From NCBI GenBank assembly GCA_003254885.1, contig QANT01008884.1, forward strand, positions 1-39,842: DNA of 39,842 nucleotides, read 5' to 3'. The notes beneath the pieces were generated by a model that had not been told where the DNA came from, searched no databases, and saw only the letters and a list, made by a program, of their open reading frames with translations. The DNA is from Purshia tridentata. Taxonomy: Eukaryota > Streptophyta > Magnoliopsida > Rosales > Rosaceae. Positions 10,901 to 24,000 of this stretch are shown piece by piece. The position numbers and the translations under genes were made by a program. How positions within the stretch are numbered: the stretch's first letter is position 1; every line of letters begins with the position of its first letter.

Positions 10901-13900
10901 CTTCTAAAAAGGAATGCACACTCAGGCAAATGAGAAATTATGCATGTGGCACTAACATGTTATGGCAACTTGGATTCATTTAATTGATTCAGATCATTAA
11001 ATATCAGGAAAACATACAAGAATATCATTGGATGATCTGCTTAACTCACAGCAACGTCCAAAAGATATTTCATGTTACAAGATATATAGTACATCCTTAC
11101 CATATCTTCCTCTTCTACATACCAATGAAGCCTATCAGCAATCTGCACATTCAGAATTATGCTTTTAGCACTCTCCAAGGATTCATAGAGTTCATAAAAC
11201 AGGCTCAAGTTTAGTAAAGAGAACATATGCAATGATATGGTAAAATTATATAAAAGAGGGAAGCAAAATTTAATATTTATATAAATAAAGCGATTAATTG
11301 GTCAAGCAATATACAAAAGAGGAGGAGTGTAATACAAAATCCACACCACTACAAAGAAGATACTTTGCAACTCTAATTTCCAGGGTCTGTATCCTCAAAT
11401 AAACTTTTACTTTATGGCAGGGTACATGGTATTTATACCATAACCACAGGATACATGAAATTCCACACAGACAACAGAAATCCACCATTTGTGAAATAAC
11501 TAATCCCCAGGTCCAATGACAGATGCAAAACTAATGTTTATTTATTTGGGAATCAACACATGATTACAAAATAATTTTATTCTATTTGGTTTTATTTATT
11601 AGAATTTAGACCATAATATTATTACTTTATTTGCAATAATTAGGGGCTTTAGTTAACATTATTATTTTTGAAATTTGAGGATTATTAGAAATTTTATTAT
11701 TTTATGATTTTATTTAAGAAACATATAATTATTAGCTCAAAACATATATTTTATAAACTTTTTTATTATGGATTGCCTATATAATGTAAAAAGGTTTCAG
11801 ACTTTGGCAACTTAATACAATGTTGAAGAATTTAGCTTCTCCTAAGTCTTTTTCCGTCTACTTCTTGTTCAACTTCTCTACATCAATGTCTCCCCACAAA
11901 TGAGCAATATCATAAACACAAGAATTTTGGCATTTGATTCCCCTCACTCTTTAAATACAATAATATGTGGAATAGAGTAATATGACATTATTTTGTAACT
12001 TATTGACCTTGTTTACTAATAGTCGTTTCATATAAAAAACAAAACAAAATAAATCCGAAAGTCCATGCAGTGGTATCATCATCTTTATCACTATTGAAAC
12101 CAAAACACAACCATGTGATTTTTTGCAATGTCAAGATCCTCTTAAGCATAATTAAATGGGCTGGAAATGTTCATAATGCATTTGTTCTCTACAAAAATCG
12201 ATTTCATGAAAAAAAATATGAAAACTAAGATAATAATATAACAACAACAAAAAATTCAAAATGAAATTAAAGTGCAATATAATTTTGAAATAGCTGAGAC
12301 TTGAACGCAATCAGATTACCTGTTCTAGTTTTTCCACCTTTGTAAAATGGCGACCAAAGGACGTGTAGCGCATTCCATGCAAGAAAGGTGCAAGATATAC
12401 TTTCAGCTTGTTCTGCATCAAAGTAAATCAATAACCTTAATGGGAAACAATTAAACAAACCATTTTCTTATGAAACAAGGAAACATAACAGTTTTTCAAT
12501 GAACCATTAATACAAACGGTACATGCAAGTAAAATGAAGTACAAATCCAACCAAGAAAAAGAGGTAACAAAAGAAAATTAAGACCAAAAGATCAACAAAC
12601 AAACACTATCCCTATGATCATTGGCTCAGGTGGACCACTTTTCAGATTATAGAAACAAGAGTATGAGAAGTGCTAAGAATGTTGGCAGCCCAGAACATTG
12701 AAGCATTAGATTGAGTTTTAAGGGAAGAGTGGAAATAGGACTTAGTATAGCCTTTAATATAGCCTTTTGCAAAATAGGCCTTAATATAGACTATAGAGTG
12801 GGGGCATGCAGGATGCTACAAATAGCTCGTCATTAGATATTTCATATCTCAGGCAAACATGATCACATACAAACTTAAACTTGGCTTGAGCTTGACAAAT
12901 TTGAGCACCCCTATACCCAGCTTAACTAGGCTCATTTGCACCCCTTTATCCAAGCCACAACCTAAGAACAACCAGAAAAACTAAGAGAATAGGCAACAAG
13001 CTGAGATATGCAGGTCTATCAGGTCAGCTGCATAGACCAATAAGCATCAATACAGGATATCCAGAAATTAATATGAAGAATATCAATATGACTAATCTTT
13101 TCCTAACCACTAAAATTGAGAAAAGTTGTAAGATGATGAGAAAAAAAATAGGAAACCACCTTCCACTTATAAATCTGATTAAGAATCTCAGGCGCACAAA
13201 CAGCTTCTGCATCTTCAGTAATGCACCCTTCCTCTAGTTTCTGTAACGCCGTTCGAACAGCCTAAATACATAGATGACAACACCAAATGCATGATAAGAG
13301 AATCTTTTTTTTTTTAATTTAGGAAACAAGAACCTTGTATTAATAAGGAAAAAAAGTACAATCAGAAGTGGACCAGCAGTTCACAAAAGAAACTACCCTC
13401 AACCAACAAAAACACGACACAATAGCTGACAAGCAAGGAAAAAAAACCCCACCAAATTATGAGAACTTACAACGAAGATCATAATAATCATAGTCAAAAT
13501 AACAGTTGAATTGTCAATAATGTACCTCGATTGAACCTTCCACCTTTCCCCGTGTAATGTTCCTGTCCACGGCATTTCTGGATGAGGCATGAGTCGATGA
13601 AGCTTTGTGCTTTTGTATAACCTCTTCCATAGTTAATGAAGACGCAGCATCTTTCATTAAAGCCAATAATCTGAATTGAAAGGAATACATCAGAGGACTA
13701 TACACAATATTATGATTGTATGAAAACATGATAGGTCCCTTGTAAAGTTATCCAAACAAAAATTTATTTGTTAGATTAAGATAACAGTAGAAATGGAAAC
13801 CTTCTTTTTTTTTTGTCAGAACAGTAGAAATAGAATTGGTAAATAGGTTGAAGTGAAATAAAGTTACCTCCTCTCTGTAGCAGCATCTAAAGGAGATGGT

Positions 13901-16900
13901 GCACTGCTCATCGTTTTTGATGCAGGCTTCACAATTCGAGACTTAAGTTCACCATCAGATGTACCCTGCTTCCCAGACTTCACTTGCTCAGACTCCTTCA
14001 TATACAGCTTCTCACCCAGTGAGGTCTTGTTTTCCTCAGCCATAGAAGTCTTAACTTCCTTTTTCAATATACTATTTCCCTTTGCCTTTCTTGACATATC
14101 TAACCCAGAAGGTACTTTGCCACTACTTCTGCTACCAACCACTTTGGCAGCAGATGACTTCAGCTTCTGTTTTGATATTGCAGGAGCAACTTTCCCTCTA
14201 TACGATTCTTCCGAGGAAATATTTCTCTTCTTTGCCGCAAATTTCTCTCTGACTACAAGGAAATCTGACAAACGTTTTCTCTTCTTCTCTTCAAAATGGG
14301 TCTTCTTTTTTACTATAGTAGTCTTCTTTTCTTCAACATCAGGGAATTTTACATGGTCCCTTGTTGGAGTTCCAATTTTTTCATCTATCTCATGTTTCCT
14401 GATCAGAAGAAAAAGAAAAAGCATTCAGCAAAATTATATCCAACAAAATAATGAACATAGGCAGTTCGTAGGAAATGATACTTACATGCAATATATTAGA
14501 ATACGGTTAGGTAAAAGACCTTCCCAAGCTCTTGCTACTATATTTTCATCCTCTATGTCTTCCTCCTCAACATCTTCCTCTGTTTTTTCGAAAACAATCT
14601 CCCTGGTACAAGCAATTCAAGCATCAACCATCTAACAGATAAAGGATCATGATCTCATAACAGCATGTTGAACGGAAAACAAAATAAAGACAATTAAGGG
14701 TACCTTGGCAAGCATTTCCTGTGATAGGATTTAGGACAACGCCTGCACACAGCAAACCGCAACTGAGGATCCTTCTTATTTTCTCCTTGTTTACACACAC
14801 AGCACTTGTGAATTGGACATGTAAAAGATTCCCCCATAGCAATTTTTTTCTCAAGTTCTTCAGCAGAAACTCCATTGTCTTGATAAATTAGTTTTGCAAT
14901 ACACCGTGGATGGTAAAATTGACCACAGGTTGCAGAAACGCAAGGGAAGACCTAAAAGATATTAGTAAGAGTTTGTTAATGTAGACCAAAAATAAGAAAC
15001 ATAGTTATATAAACTGATGGTTACAATACTCATGATAACAATATGAAAAGAAAGCCGAAAAAAAAATACAAAAAAATTACGAGAGATATAAAAATATAAA
15101 AATATAAAAAAATGATCATTCATACCACCAAACAATATAAAAGAAAAAAACCTGCAAAAATGCCAGACCTTTGGCAGAAATGATAACAATATGAAAAGAA
15201 AGCCGAAAAAAAAAATACAAAAAAATTACGAGAGATATAAAAATATAAAAAAATGATCATTCATACCACCAAACAATATAAAAGAAAAAAAACCTGCAAA
15301 AATGCCAGACCTTTGGCAGAAGAAATTCAAATTTCATATAAAAACCAAATTTAACCAGTAGCTTCTAGGATGATGTGGCAGCTATTTGAAATGATTGTTG
15401 CCTTGGGTTGGTTCCCATTTCCGTGCATCGTTGGAAACTAAAGTTATGAGCTTTGATCAAAGTAAAAGAGCTCAACATTACAGAGGTGCATAGTGATGAT
15501 CGTTCTTTGGGTACTATGGATGCAGAGAAATGCAAGGCTTTCCAAGTTACTGAATGGGATTTGGAATAAAATTTCCATTTTTAGCTTCTAGTCAGGTTTC
15601 AATTTCTAAGAAGTTTGAAGGAGCGCCACATTTTTTTGATTAATCAACAACTTTCGTCCATGAGATTTGAACTCAGGACCTCCCTCCTCCCACCCAGAAG
15701 ACTGGATGCCACTAGACCAAATGGTCATTGGCTAGAGGAGGACCACATTCTTCATTTATGGTAACTGAGAGCCTATTCCTAAACGGCTGGTCTTACATTA
15801 TTCATCCTGTATGGCTGAAGTTTGATATTTTTGTTTTCTTCTGGTTAATGTAAGGACAACTTGTCCTTCTATGTGCTTCACCTTCTCTTTAAAATTTTGC
15901 ATCTTATCCAGAAAAAAAAAAGGGCAAAAACAAATTTAACCTAAGAAATAAATGAATAGAGAACCAAGTGACCAAAATGTATGTACTGAAATTTTTATCA
16001 GCACCAGGGCAATAATGAACAAAGAATAAAAAATAATATAAGAAACTACAAGAATACCCAAAAGATATTGGATCCACTACAAGCACACTAAATAGAAGAT
16101 GTAGGTCCTATGGAGGACAACATCCCAATAAGCAAGGAGCGCACACAGGAAGTCTAATCATAGAGGAAGAGCAGAGTGCAAGACCATGAACAAGTAGACC
16201 TAATACACTAGAAAATGATTCCAAGCAGATCATTTCTGAATAACTCATCATGTTCCACACCAACAAAATAAAAATTGCAACACCCTTCCTATAATAAAAA
16301 GAACCAAAATAACAGAAGTGTACTTCAGTATTGCTCCTTTGAAACAGGAATAAAGTAGAATAACTACAAAAAGTGGAAAACCCTAGTTATGAAATTACAA
16401 AACTCCTTCATATTAGAGTAAGGCTTGCTAAAAATAATCAAGTGGGCACTGAATAGAGCTATGTATAAAAATCATATTACCTCAGCACCTGAAGATTTAT
16501 CAGACGATCCTAACTTCCCACAAGAGCAGCACTGATGCTGTTTATACTCACAGTTCTTGCAGAAGAAGTTTTGCATCGCCTACCAAGTTAAAAACATAAA
16601 ATTAAAATATAATAATAACAACAGAAAAAGAGAATAAAAAAGAAAGAAACAGGATTTCCAACAAAAGTAAATAACAGGAGCATACTTCTACTTCATCCCG
16701 GGTAAAGCCGAGAGATTCACAGCCATCCTCTACAGTTGCATGAAAGGACCTTAGGCATCTCCCTTCACAACTGCATTTAGAGAACAAAAATATTTAAACC
16801 ATAAATTCTAATAAATAAATTTCTTTAAAGTATGCCAAGATTGTCAACATTATCATAAGTATTAGCCAACACAAGAGCATACCACAAAAGATTGCCACCA

Positions 16901-18871
16901 TTATCACAAAAAGCACAAACAGAATCAAACAGGTTATCATCGTCATTGGACTCATCTTCATCATCAATCGCATAATCTTCCACATCATCATCAATCACAT
17001 AATCTTCCATATCATCAACTATAAATCCGGGCTTTGTTGTAGCTTGTATGTCCTGAAAAAATCCAACAAGGTCACTGGCTCAAAATACTATAACATGAAA
17101 ATAGATGAAAAATTCGAATATATATATAGAACCTAAAGATAAAAGAGTATAATGAAAAAGGTAAACAGATAAGCAGGAGAGTATGACCTCATCAGGTAAT
17201 TTCCTCTTTGTGGGCTTCTCTTTAAGAAAGTTAAGTAAAAGCTGTTCAAATCACAAAACTGTCCTTAAGTAACTGTTCATAAGCATAAAGATAGTGTCTA
17301 AATTTCATGCAGAAAGCTTAAGGTATATGATATTGTCTTCAAAAAATTACATATAAATCAGCATAATAGCCAGTGGATCAGATAACAGGAAATAAGAAGA
17401 GTGAAAATAAAACCAAGTGAAAGAACAACAATTAAAGAGAAAGCTTGAATCTTAATAAAATCAACATAATGAAAAAAAGGAAAAAAAAAAAAACAATTTG
17501 CCCCTGCAAGGTTTGTATATTCAATTAAAGAATAACCAGGTACTTATAGCTCAATATGTCAGCATAAGGATTCAGAAATGTATAAATTTTTTACTTTAGA
17601 ACTTATGTAAAACAAAAAGAAGAAACTTCTGGGGAGTAGGATGGAGCAGTTGTCATTTGCCGGCTCCAATTTTAAATTAATTATTGAAAACCTAATCTGA
17701 AGAATGCCAACCATGAGCACTTCAAGAAAAAGGCACCTTTTTCAATGGAATAAACAATAACATAATGTGCCACATCAACCAATAACCGAATAGAATTTCT
17801 TTAATCAAACAATTTGATATGATCTGACATTAATGAGAAGTTTCCCACAGCTAATCTCAGGTTACAATCCATACGCATTTGTTCAGGACGGAAAAACTTG
17901 CAATGGAACTAGGCAATTAATTACCATAATAAATGTGCAAGAGCATTAAGAAAAATCAGGTACAGCACAATGTACTGATCTTTCTGGTGATGTTCAAGCA
18001 ATTTGAAGGGCATGGCCCACTTATTATGCATCCAACTGGAGGGTGGTGTCTGATGTAAACTAGGTATGTGAATTTGAATTTCATCCCAGACATGCTTTGA
18101 AATTAGGAATTACGACAAAAATTTATTTTCAACAAAAAGAAGCCCAACAGAACACTCTGGATGATAAAATTGAGAAAAAAAATCTGGAACATCTTGAAAT
18201 TAGATAATGATATGAAGTGCTAAAAATAATGACTAATTACATGTTACAATTACTAACATAAGAAAGGAGCCAGACAAACCTTGGACTTTGGCAAGGCATC
18301 ATCGAATTTACTAGCTTCACTAATTAGAGGCAGGTGATCCACCAGGTCATTCTGAGAAGGCCTGACCTCATACAAGCTGCAAATTGAATGAAACTATAGG
18401 AATTTGTGCTAAGAAAACTAGCAAAATAGCAGTAAGAGATTATTAAAACTTTGAAAGATACCTAAAAACTTTAGATAAGTGATCCCACAAAGATTTGCTG
18501 GATGTTTCAGGATTTATCTTCAAATAATGAAGCCAGTGCAACGTTATCAAGATTGACCTTATTATGCCCTCAAAGCTCTTCCTCGGCTTCTGAAGCTTGA
18601 TCCAATGATTTTCCTTGGAGAGCACCGATATCTCGGGCTTTCTATTGGAAAGGTCAAACTTCCATGCGATAACCTTCTTATATATTGTCTGAAGCCCATT
18701 ATCAGACTTGCCATGCAGGAATATCTGTGCTTTCTTGCCATCCTGTCTCCTACCCTCACTCCATTGAATTGGCAAAACATGAAACGAAATGGGTTCGTTC
18801 TTGTCATCTACAAAATCGTAGTCCGACACAGAATGTGGGAGAGCCTCGGCCTCATCCTCAGACGATGCCAT
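7960..18871 (-). CDS. EDM2: EDM2-like PHD-finger chromatin regulator, copy A (intact, 18 coding exons)
   Basis: Nuclear PHD protein of the Arabidopsis ENHANCED DOWNY MILDEW 2 family, which reads histone marks and sets transcript processing and silencing of genes with intronic heterochromatin. Coding exons: 18871-18462, 18376-18280, 17241-17188, 17052-16883, 16770-16686, 16579-16481, 14951-14704, 14602-14486, 14398-13868, 13670-13526, 13261-13160, 12412-12320, 11142-11101, 10382-10272, 9730-9659, 9557-9439, 9323-9260, 9153-7960. All introns have GT/AG ends and phase is kept throughout: 3753 nt, 1250 residues (Arabidopsis EDM2 is about 1300). Acidic run at 200-228; PHD-type Cys/His clusters from C233 (CAFCDNGG), about 279-325 and 350-387; basic Lys-rich linker 428-604; methyltransferase-like module with DFCCGANDF (734-742) and NPPFG (797-801); disordered C-terminus ending GWLNE. 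The ATG at 18871 is preferred to an upstream TTG. Confidence 0.93.
15033..15321. repeat. Tandem duplication in intron 6 of copy A (about 148 bp x 2)
   Basis: Two near-identical units starting TGATAACAATATGAAAAG, at 15033 and 15181, each ending in GCCAGACCTTTGGCAGAA. They differ mainly in A-run length and one small AT indel. Not present in copies B or C. Near-identity suggests a recent event. Confidence 0.85.
15620..15749 (-). mobile_element. tRNA-derived SINE in intron 6 of copy A
   Basis: On the minus strand the body (15736-15633, about 104 bp) has a Pol III A-box-like TGGTCTAGTGG, then about 35 bases on a B-box-like GAGTTCAAATC, and ends in an A-run. It is flanked by imperfect direct repeats of 13 bases (15737-15749 and 15620-15632, 11 of 13 identical), as expected from target-primed insertion. 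The tRNA acceptor stem is not kept, so this is not a tRNA gene. The element is co-oriented with copy A. Confidence 0.65.
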
Positions 18872-19310
18872 AACCTTCTTCAACTCACACCGTTAATTTC
18901 CACCAAAGGATGAACACTGCATTAACAATAGTATGAGCAATCCATGAATATCACACATTTATATGGCATCAACCAAAAAACAGCTTTTCTGTATTGGACA
19001 AGTTTTATTTATTTGAAAATTAAAAGTTTCGCTGAGAATGACCATACAATGTATCAGTGAAATTTCACACGTTTACTAAAAAAAATTGAAAATACGTAAT
19101 CCACAGTTTGATATCTCAGAAACCAAACAAATGCCTACGGTTTCTCAAATTACACAGTCAAAACGAAATTTTATTTAGAAGATAAATATAATAAACACAA
19201 TAGCATAAAGAACAGGCAATTCAGCAATGTCTACCTGACCAGATGCGCAGGAAACCCTAGCTATTCCCTAAAATGCTACGTTTCTAGATCGATGAGAATC
19301 ACCAGAAGCT
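18872..19310 (-). promoter_or_regulatory. 5' UTR of copy A with a leader intron and telo-box
   Basis: A donor after CTGGTCAG (exon edge 19235) and an acceptor TTAATGCAG (exon edge 18916) define a 5'-UTR intron of about 318 bases. The leader carries AAACCCTA (telo-box, plus strand 19252-19259). Copy B has the same arrangement, so the structure predates the duplication. The transcription start itself is not visible. Confidence 0.6.
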
Positions 19311-21027
19311 AAAAGTAAGGGGTTCTGGGGGTTGATTTAATTTTCACTCCTTAATTCGAACATATATGTTGGGATCCAGTGGAGGAATGACTCACGCTCA
19401 CCGCCCAGTCCAATGTCAGTTTTATACGAGTCGTTAGAGTCGTTCGCGCTTTAGCGGGCTTTTGAAATACTACATGTCGTTCATACACATCATGGGACTA
19501 TGGGAGTGGGACCAACAGGGACACCTGGGGTACTTTTCATACGTACACAACACAAGTGTACAACTATGAGACCAAAATACAATAAGAGCAATGGTAGATC
19601 TTCTCGAACTCTTGAGTCTAAAGAAAATTTATCTTCTACTAAAGTTATTAGTGTTTAAAAGGAGAAAAAACTTATGTAGGGAATCGTAACATTGAATAAT
19701 TGACAAATTTATAGTGAATAGTTTTGACAATCAGTATGATGAGGTTACAAGTAACTTTTTACAAAAAAATTTATATTTCAAAAAAATATCAAAAACGTCT
19801 TGTTAGAGCAACTTGATTGATATCAAACACTCAATTAGATAACTTGCCCTCATGACCAAAAAAAATATATCTATAACTTGCACCCTCATGACCAAAAAAA
19901 AATATATATAGCTTGCACAGTTGCACCCTCATGACCCAAAACAAAAAGATAGCTTGCACCCTCAATATTATTCCTAAGGTATCCCTAATGGCTAATACAT
20001 CAGTTCAACCACTTCCATGATGATCATCTCACCCCATTTATTCTTAATTCCATACTTTCTTTATCCAATAAAAGCCCAACCCCAAACACTCATCAAAATT
20101 TTAATACATCTTACAAGCTCATAGTTCTCCTGCTCTGTCAGTCATCATATGTGTAATTATTTCATGGTTCTTAATTCACCATAAGAGAGGAACATTTCAT
20201 GGGTGTTTCATTCCAAAGTGTGGAACCTTTACTTCATGTTCCACCCAAAGATTGAAATATGTCACCATTGTTGGGTCTTTTCAAATGAAACATTGTATGA
20301 GTGATTCGGCCCTAATCGACCGAGTAAGACTCACACTCTTAGAAAAAAAAATTACCAAAAAATGATGGAAAATGGCTATCTTTTCTTGCCTTTTTCATGA
20401 GAGCCATCTCCAACATTCTCTTCCTTTCTCTTTCGCTAAAAAACAATATAACCAAACAGGATTGACGACTATATTACAGCATTAAAGATGATGAATTTAA
20501 GGCTTGGTGGGCTTAGGTGGATTAACGAGGTCCAACGTTCATGGATGCAATATTTTACAATTTCTCATCAGGCCTCAAAATGGCCCAAGGCCACCCTGGG
20601 CCTATAGCAACCCACTTTACGAGATCCCAGTTAAATAACTTAAATGCGCACCAACCAGATTTTTCAGCAAGCATACAACGGGATAACACATAAGAGCATT
20701 CCAAAAACAATTGCCATAGAACATAGTATTACCCACTTCATGAAGCAACTAAAGCAGTAAAGTGAAAATAACGTAACGAAAACATCCTGCAGTACAAACA
20801 CTTGATGTCATATAAGTACATCTAATGGTAAATGATTTATATCCTAGTAATAGAAAGGTGAACCCGTCAACATTCAAGGGTTAAACAACGTCAACATGAC
20901 ATGCGGTATTTGCATTGTACAATTTTTCAAACTTAGCATAGTAAAAGACTTTTTATAATATAGCACAGCATCCCTTAGCCTATATATGCACAGATAATGA
21001 AAATCTACAAGTGGTATGGCAGCGCAA
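19235..21027. other. Spacer between EDM2 copies A and B
   Basis: Holds the 5' leader and promoter of copy A on the right-hand side of that gene and the 3' UTR of copy B. No ORF with recognisable content. From about 20615 to 21027 it resembles the 3' flank of copy A (7785-7960), which shows the duplicated unit extends past the stop codon. Confidence 0.5.
19838..19970. repeat. Imperfect tandem repeat, about 38 bp x 3-4
   Basis: Units built around CTTGCACCCTCATGACC followed by an A-run and an AT stretch recur near 19841, 19876, 19921 and, partly, 19952. Located upstream of copy A. Function unknown; probably a minisatellite. Confidence 0.7.
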
Positions 21028-24000
21028 TTACTCATCCAGCCAACCTGCTGAATTATGGAGTAAATAGTCCAGGCGAGGACCAGGAGCAAAACCCACGGAG
21101 CTACGAGGGTAACCAGCTCTGGGGACATACCTGCTTGTACTAAGCTTTATTTGGACAGAACTGTTTTTACTAAGCTTGGGCGGCTTAGATTCTAAAGTCC
21201 TCAGCTTTGAGTGTTCCGATTCATTCAATGGGGGAGGTGTAGATGCCAGTTGCACGGCTGATGTGGTCATTCTTAAAGATGAGTTAGCTGCCGAACCTTG
21301 ATGGCCATAAGTAGATGATAGTGACAAATCAGGATCTTGCTGTTCAAGAAGGCAAACATGTGTGCATATGTCAGAATTCCTCCTAAGTTTCTCTTCCAGA
21401 TTGGCACCACTAGACCGCCTATGGGACACACTCAAACAAGGCTCACTACTGCCTGTGTCATCAACACTAGCAGTTCCAAACTGCATACCAGACTTGCTGG
21501 GCTCAGAATGCTGATTAGCATGGTCATCACACTTGGTAAGTGAAGGCAATTCCTTGTGTATCTCACTAGCAGAAAGCTTTGCACCATCTTGTTTTCTCAC
21601 TGGTGAAATCTCAACCCTTACTCTTCTGTGCTTTTCTTTGCCACCATGCTGCAGCTTCCCTGATGTCTTAATTCCCTGGTTTTTCCCATCGCCTGAACTC
21701 TCATGGCATTCTCCATCACCATTGTTCTCAGAGGAGCTCTTTCTATGTCCCTCCATTGTAACTACCTCACCTACAAGGGAGTAGAAAGGGCAACCCAAAA
21801 TAATAAGATTTAAGAGCTGAACAAAACCAGATTACCTAGATTACCTGTTCTAGGTTCTCCTCTATTATAAAATGGTAACCAAAGGATGTGTAGTGCATAC
21901 CATGGAGAAAAGGTGCAAGATATAATTTCAGCTTGTTCTGCATCAAAGTAAATAGATAATATTAAAGGCAAACCAGAGAATATAATCATTTTATATTATG
22001 AACTATTAGTAAAATCGTTACAAGCAAGTAAAAGAAGCTAACAACAAAAGATTAAGACCACAAGATTGAAAAATATTACACGAGCGTGCACACACGTGCA
22101 TGCTCAAGAACAAGCACATGCATCTGAAATAGCACCCCAACCCACACAGACACTCACACAAAAAGTTAATATTTTAAAAACATAAATATTTATAAATATT
22201 GTGTATTGATTATGTCTGTAAGTGTGTATAAAATGACCAAATAGGAGTTCCATTTCACATTGTAGACCGATGCATTAAACCAACTAAGACTAATCCTAGC
22301 ACCCGGTGCATCAGGCATAGGAGCATATGCTATTCCTGTACCCCTGCCAAAATCCCAAACATACCCTGAACAAATAAAAGAATAGGCAATAGAATGAGAA
22401 ACATATGTCTAGTATACGAGGCACATAGACCAACAAAGATTTTACAACAAATCTAGAATTTAATACAAAGCATATCAAGATCCCAAGCACTAAACTTAAG
22501 ATACATGTAGGATCATGGGACAAGAATAGGCAATCACCTTCAACTTAAGAATCTGGTCAAGAACCTCAGGCTCACAAACACTCTCTGCAACTTCAGTAGT
22601 GCACCCTTGCTCTAGTTTCAGTAATGCTGTTCGAATAGCCTAAATATAGAGAAATGGCATCACAAAACCCATGATACGAGAAATTATTCCAAAATAACAG
22701 TAATAACAGAATGAAATAAGACTTGAATTTTTCAATACATGTACCTCAATCGCGCCTCTAACATTTCTAAGTGAAATTTTCTTGTCCACAACATTTTTTG
22801 ATGAGTATGCATGACTTGATGGAACTTTGTGCTTTTGTGTAACATCTTTCAAAGTTATTGAAGATGCAGCATCTTTCACTAAAGCCAATAACCTAAATTA
22901 CAATAAATTTAAATTAGAACCAGACAAAACCTACAATAATATTGAAACCTCAAATCATGATTGTTATGCAGCCATGATAAATCCTTCTAATCAAAAAGTT
23001 AATATGCAAATATAAGTATAATTGGAGAAGTGAAATAGATTTACCTCCTCTCTGTATCAGCATCAGGTGTATTTAGATTTCCCAACTTCACTTGCTCAGA
23101 CCCCTTCATGAAAGCAAATGGCTTGTCACCTAGTGAGATCTTATTTTCTTTAGACGTGGAAGTGTTAAGATCCTTTTTCACTGCATTATTTACTTTTTCC
23201 CTATTTCTGTCACCATCCTCTTTCACAGATGAAGATAGCTTCTGCTTCTGCTTGGATATTGAAGGAGGAGTTCTTCGCCTATATAATTCTTCCAAGGAAA
23301 TCTTTTTCTTCTTAGACACAACTTTCGCCCTCTCTACAAGGGACTCTGATGTCATTTTTCTCTTCTTCTTCTCTTCAACAATAGCATTTAGCAATTCAAC
23401 AATAGTCTTTTTCTCTTCAACAATAGTATTTTTCCCTTCTACCATAATCTTTTTCTCTTTAACGTTAGGGAATTTTATGTGGTCTCTCATAGTGCCAATC
23501 TCATGTTTTCTGGTCAGAAGAAAAGGCAGAAAGCATTCAGCAATAATAAATAAAAGCAACCCATCAAATAAATAATACTTACATGCAATATATTAATATA
23601 CGGTTAGGTAATAAACCGTCCCACGCTCTTGTTATTAATCCTCCTCCTCTTCCTCCTCCTTTCTTTTCAAAAGCAATATCCCTGATACAAGCAATTCAAG
23701 CATCAGCCATCTAGACACTACACATAAAGGATGGTTGTCATAACCGCACATTAAAAAGAAAACAAAATAGAATACCATTAAGAGTACCTTGGCAAGCATT
23801 TCCTGTGGTACGATTTAGGACAACGCATGCACACAGCAAACTGCAACTCAGGATCCTTCTTATTCTCTCCTTGTTTACAAACAAAGCACTTATGAATCGG
23901 ACATGTAAAAGATTCCCCCATAGCAATCTTTTTCTCAAGTTCTTCAGCAGATATTCCATTATCTTGATATAGTAGTTTTGTAACACAACGTGGATGGTAA

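Noticed and set aside
14027..14635. Plus-strand ORF of 202 codons
   Set aside because: It lies antisense to exons 8 and 9 of copy A and arises from Lys/Glu-rich coding read backwards (Phe/Ser-rich product). The minus-strand frame matches EDM2.
15633..15736. tRNA gene
   Set aside because: A- and B-box-like motifs are present, but there is no acceptor stem or cloverleaf; an A-tail and flanking direct repeats indicate a SINE.
18872..18883. Upstream start of copy A giving four more residues
   Set aside because: The upstream codon is TTG; the ATG at 18871 matches the equivalent start of copy B at 27531.
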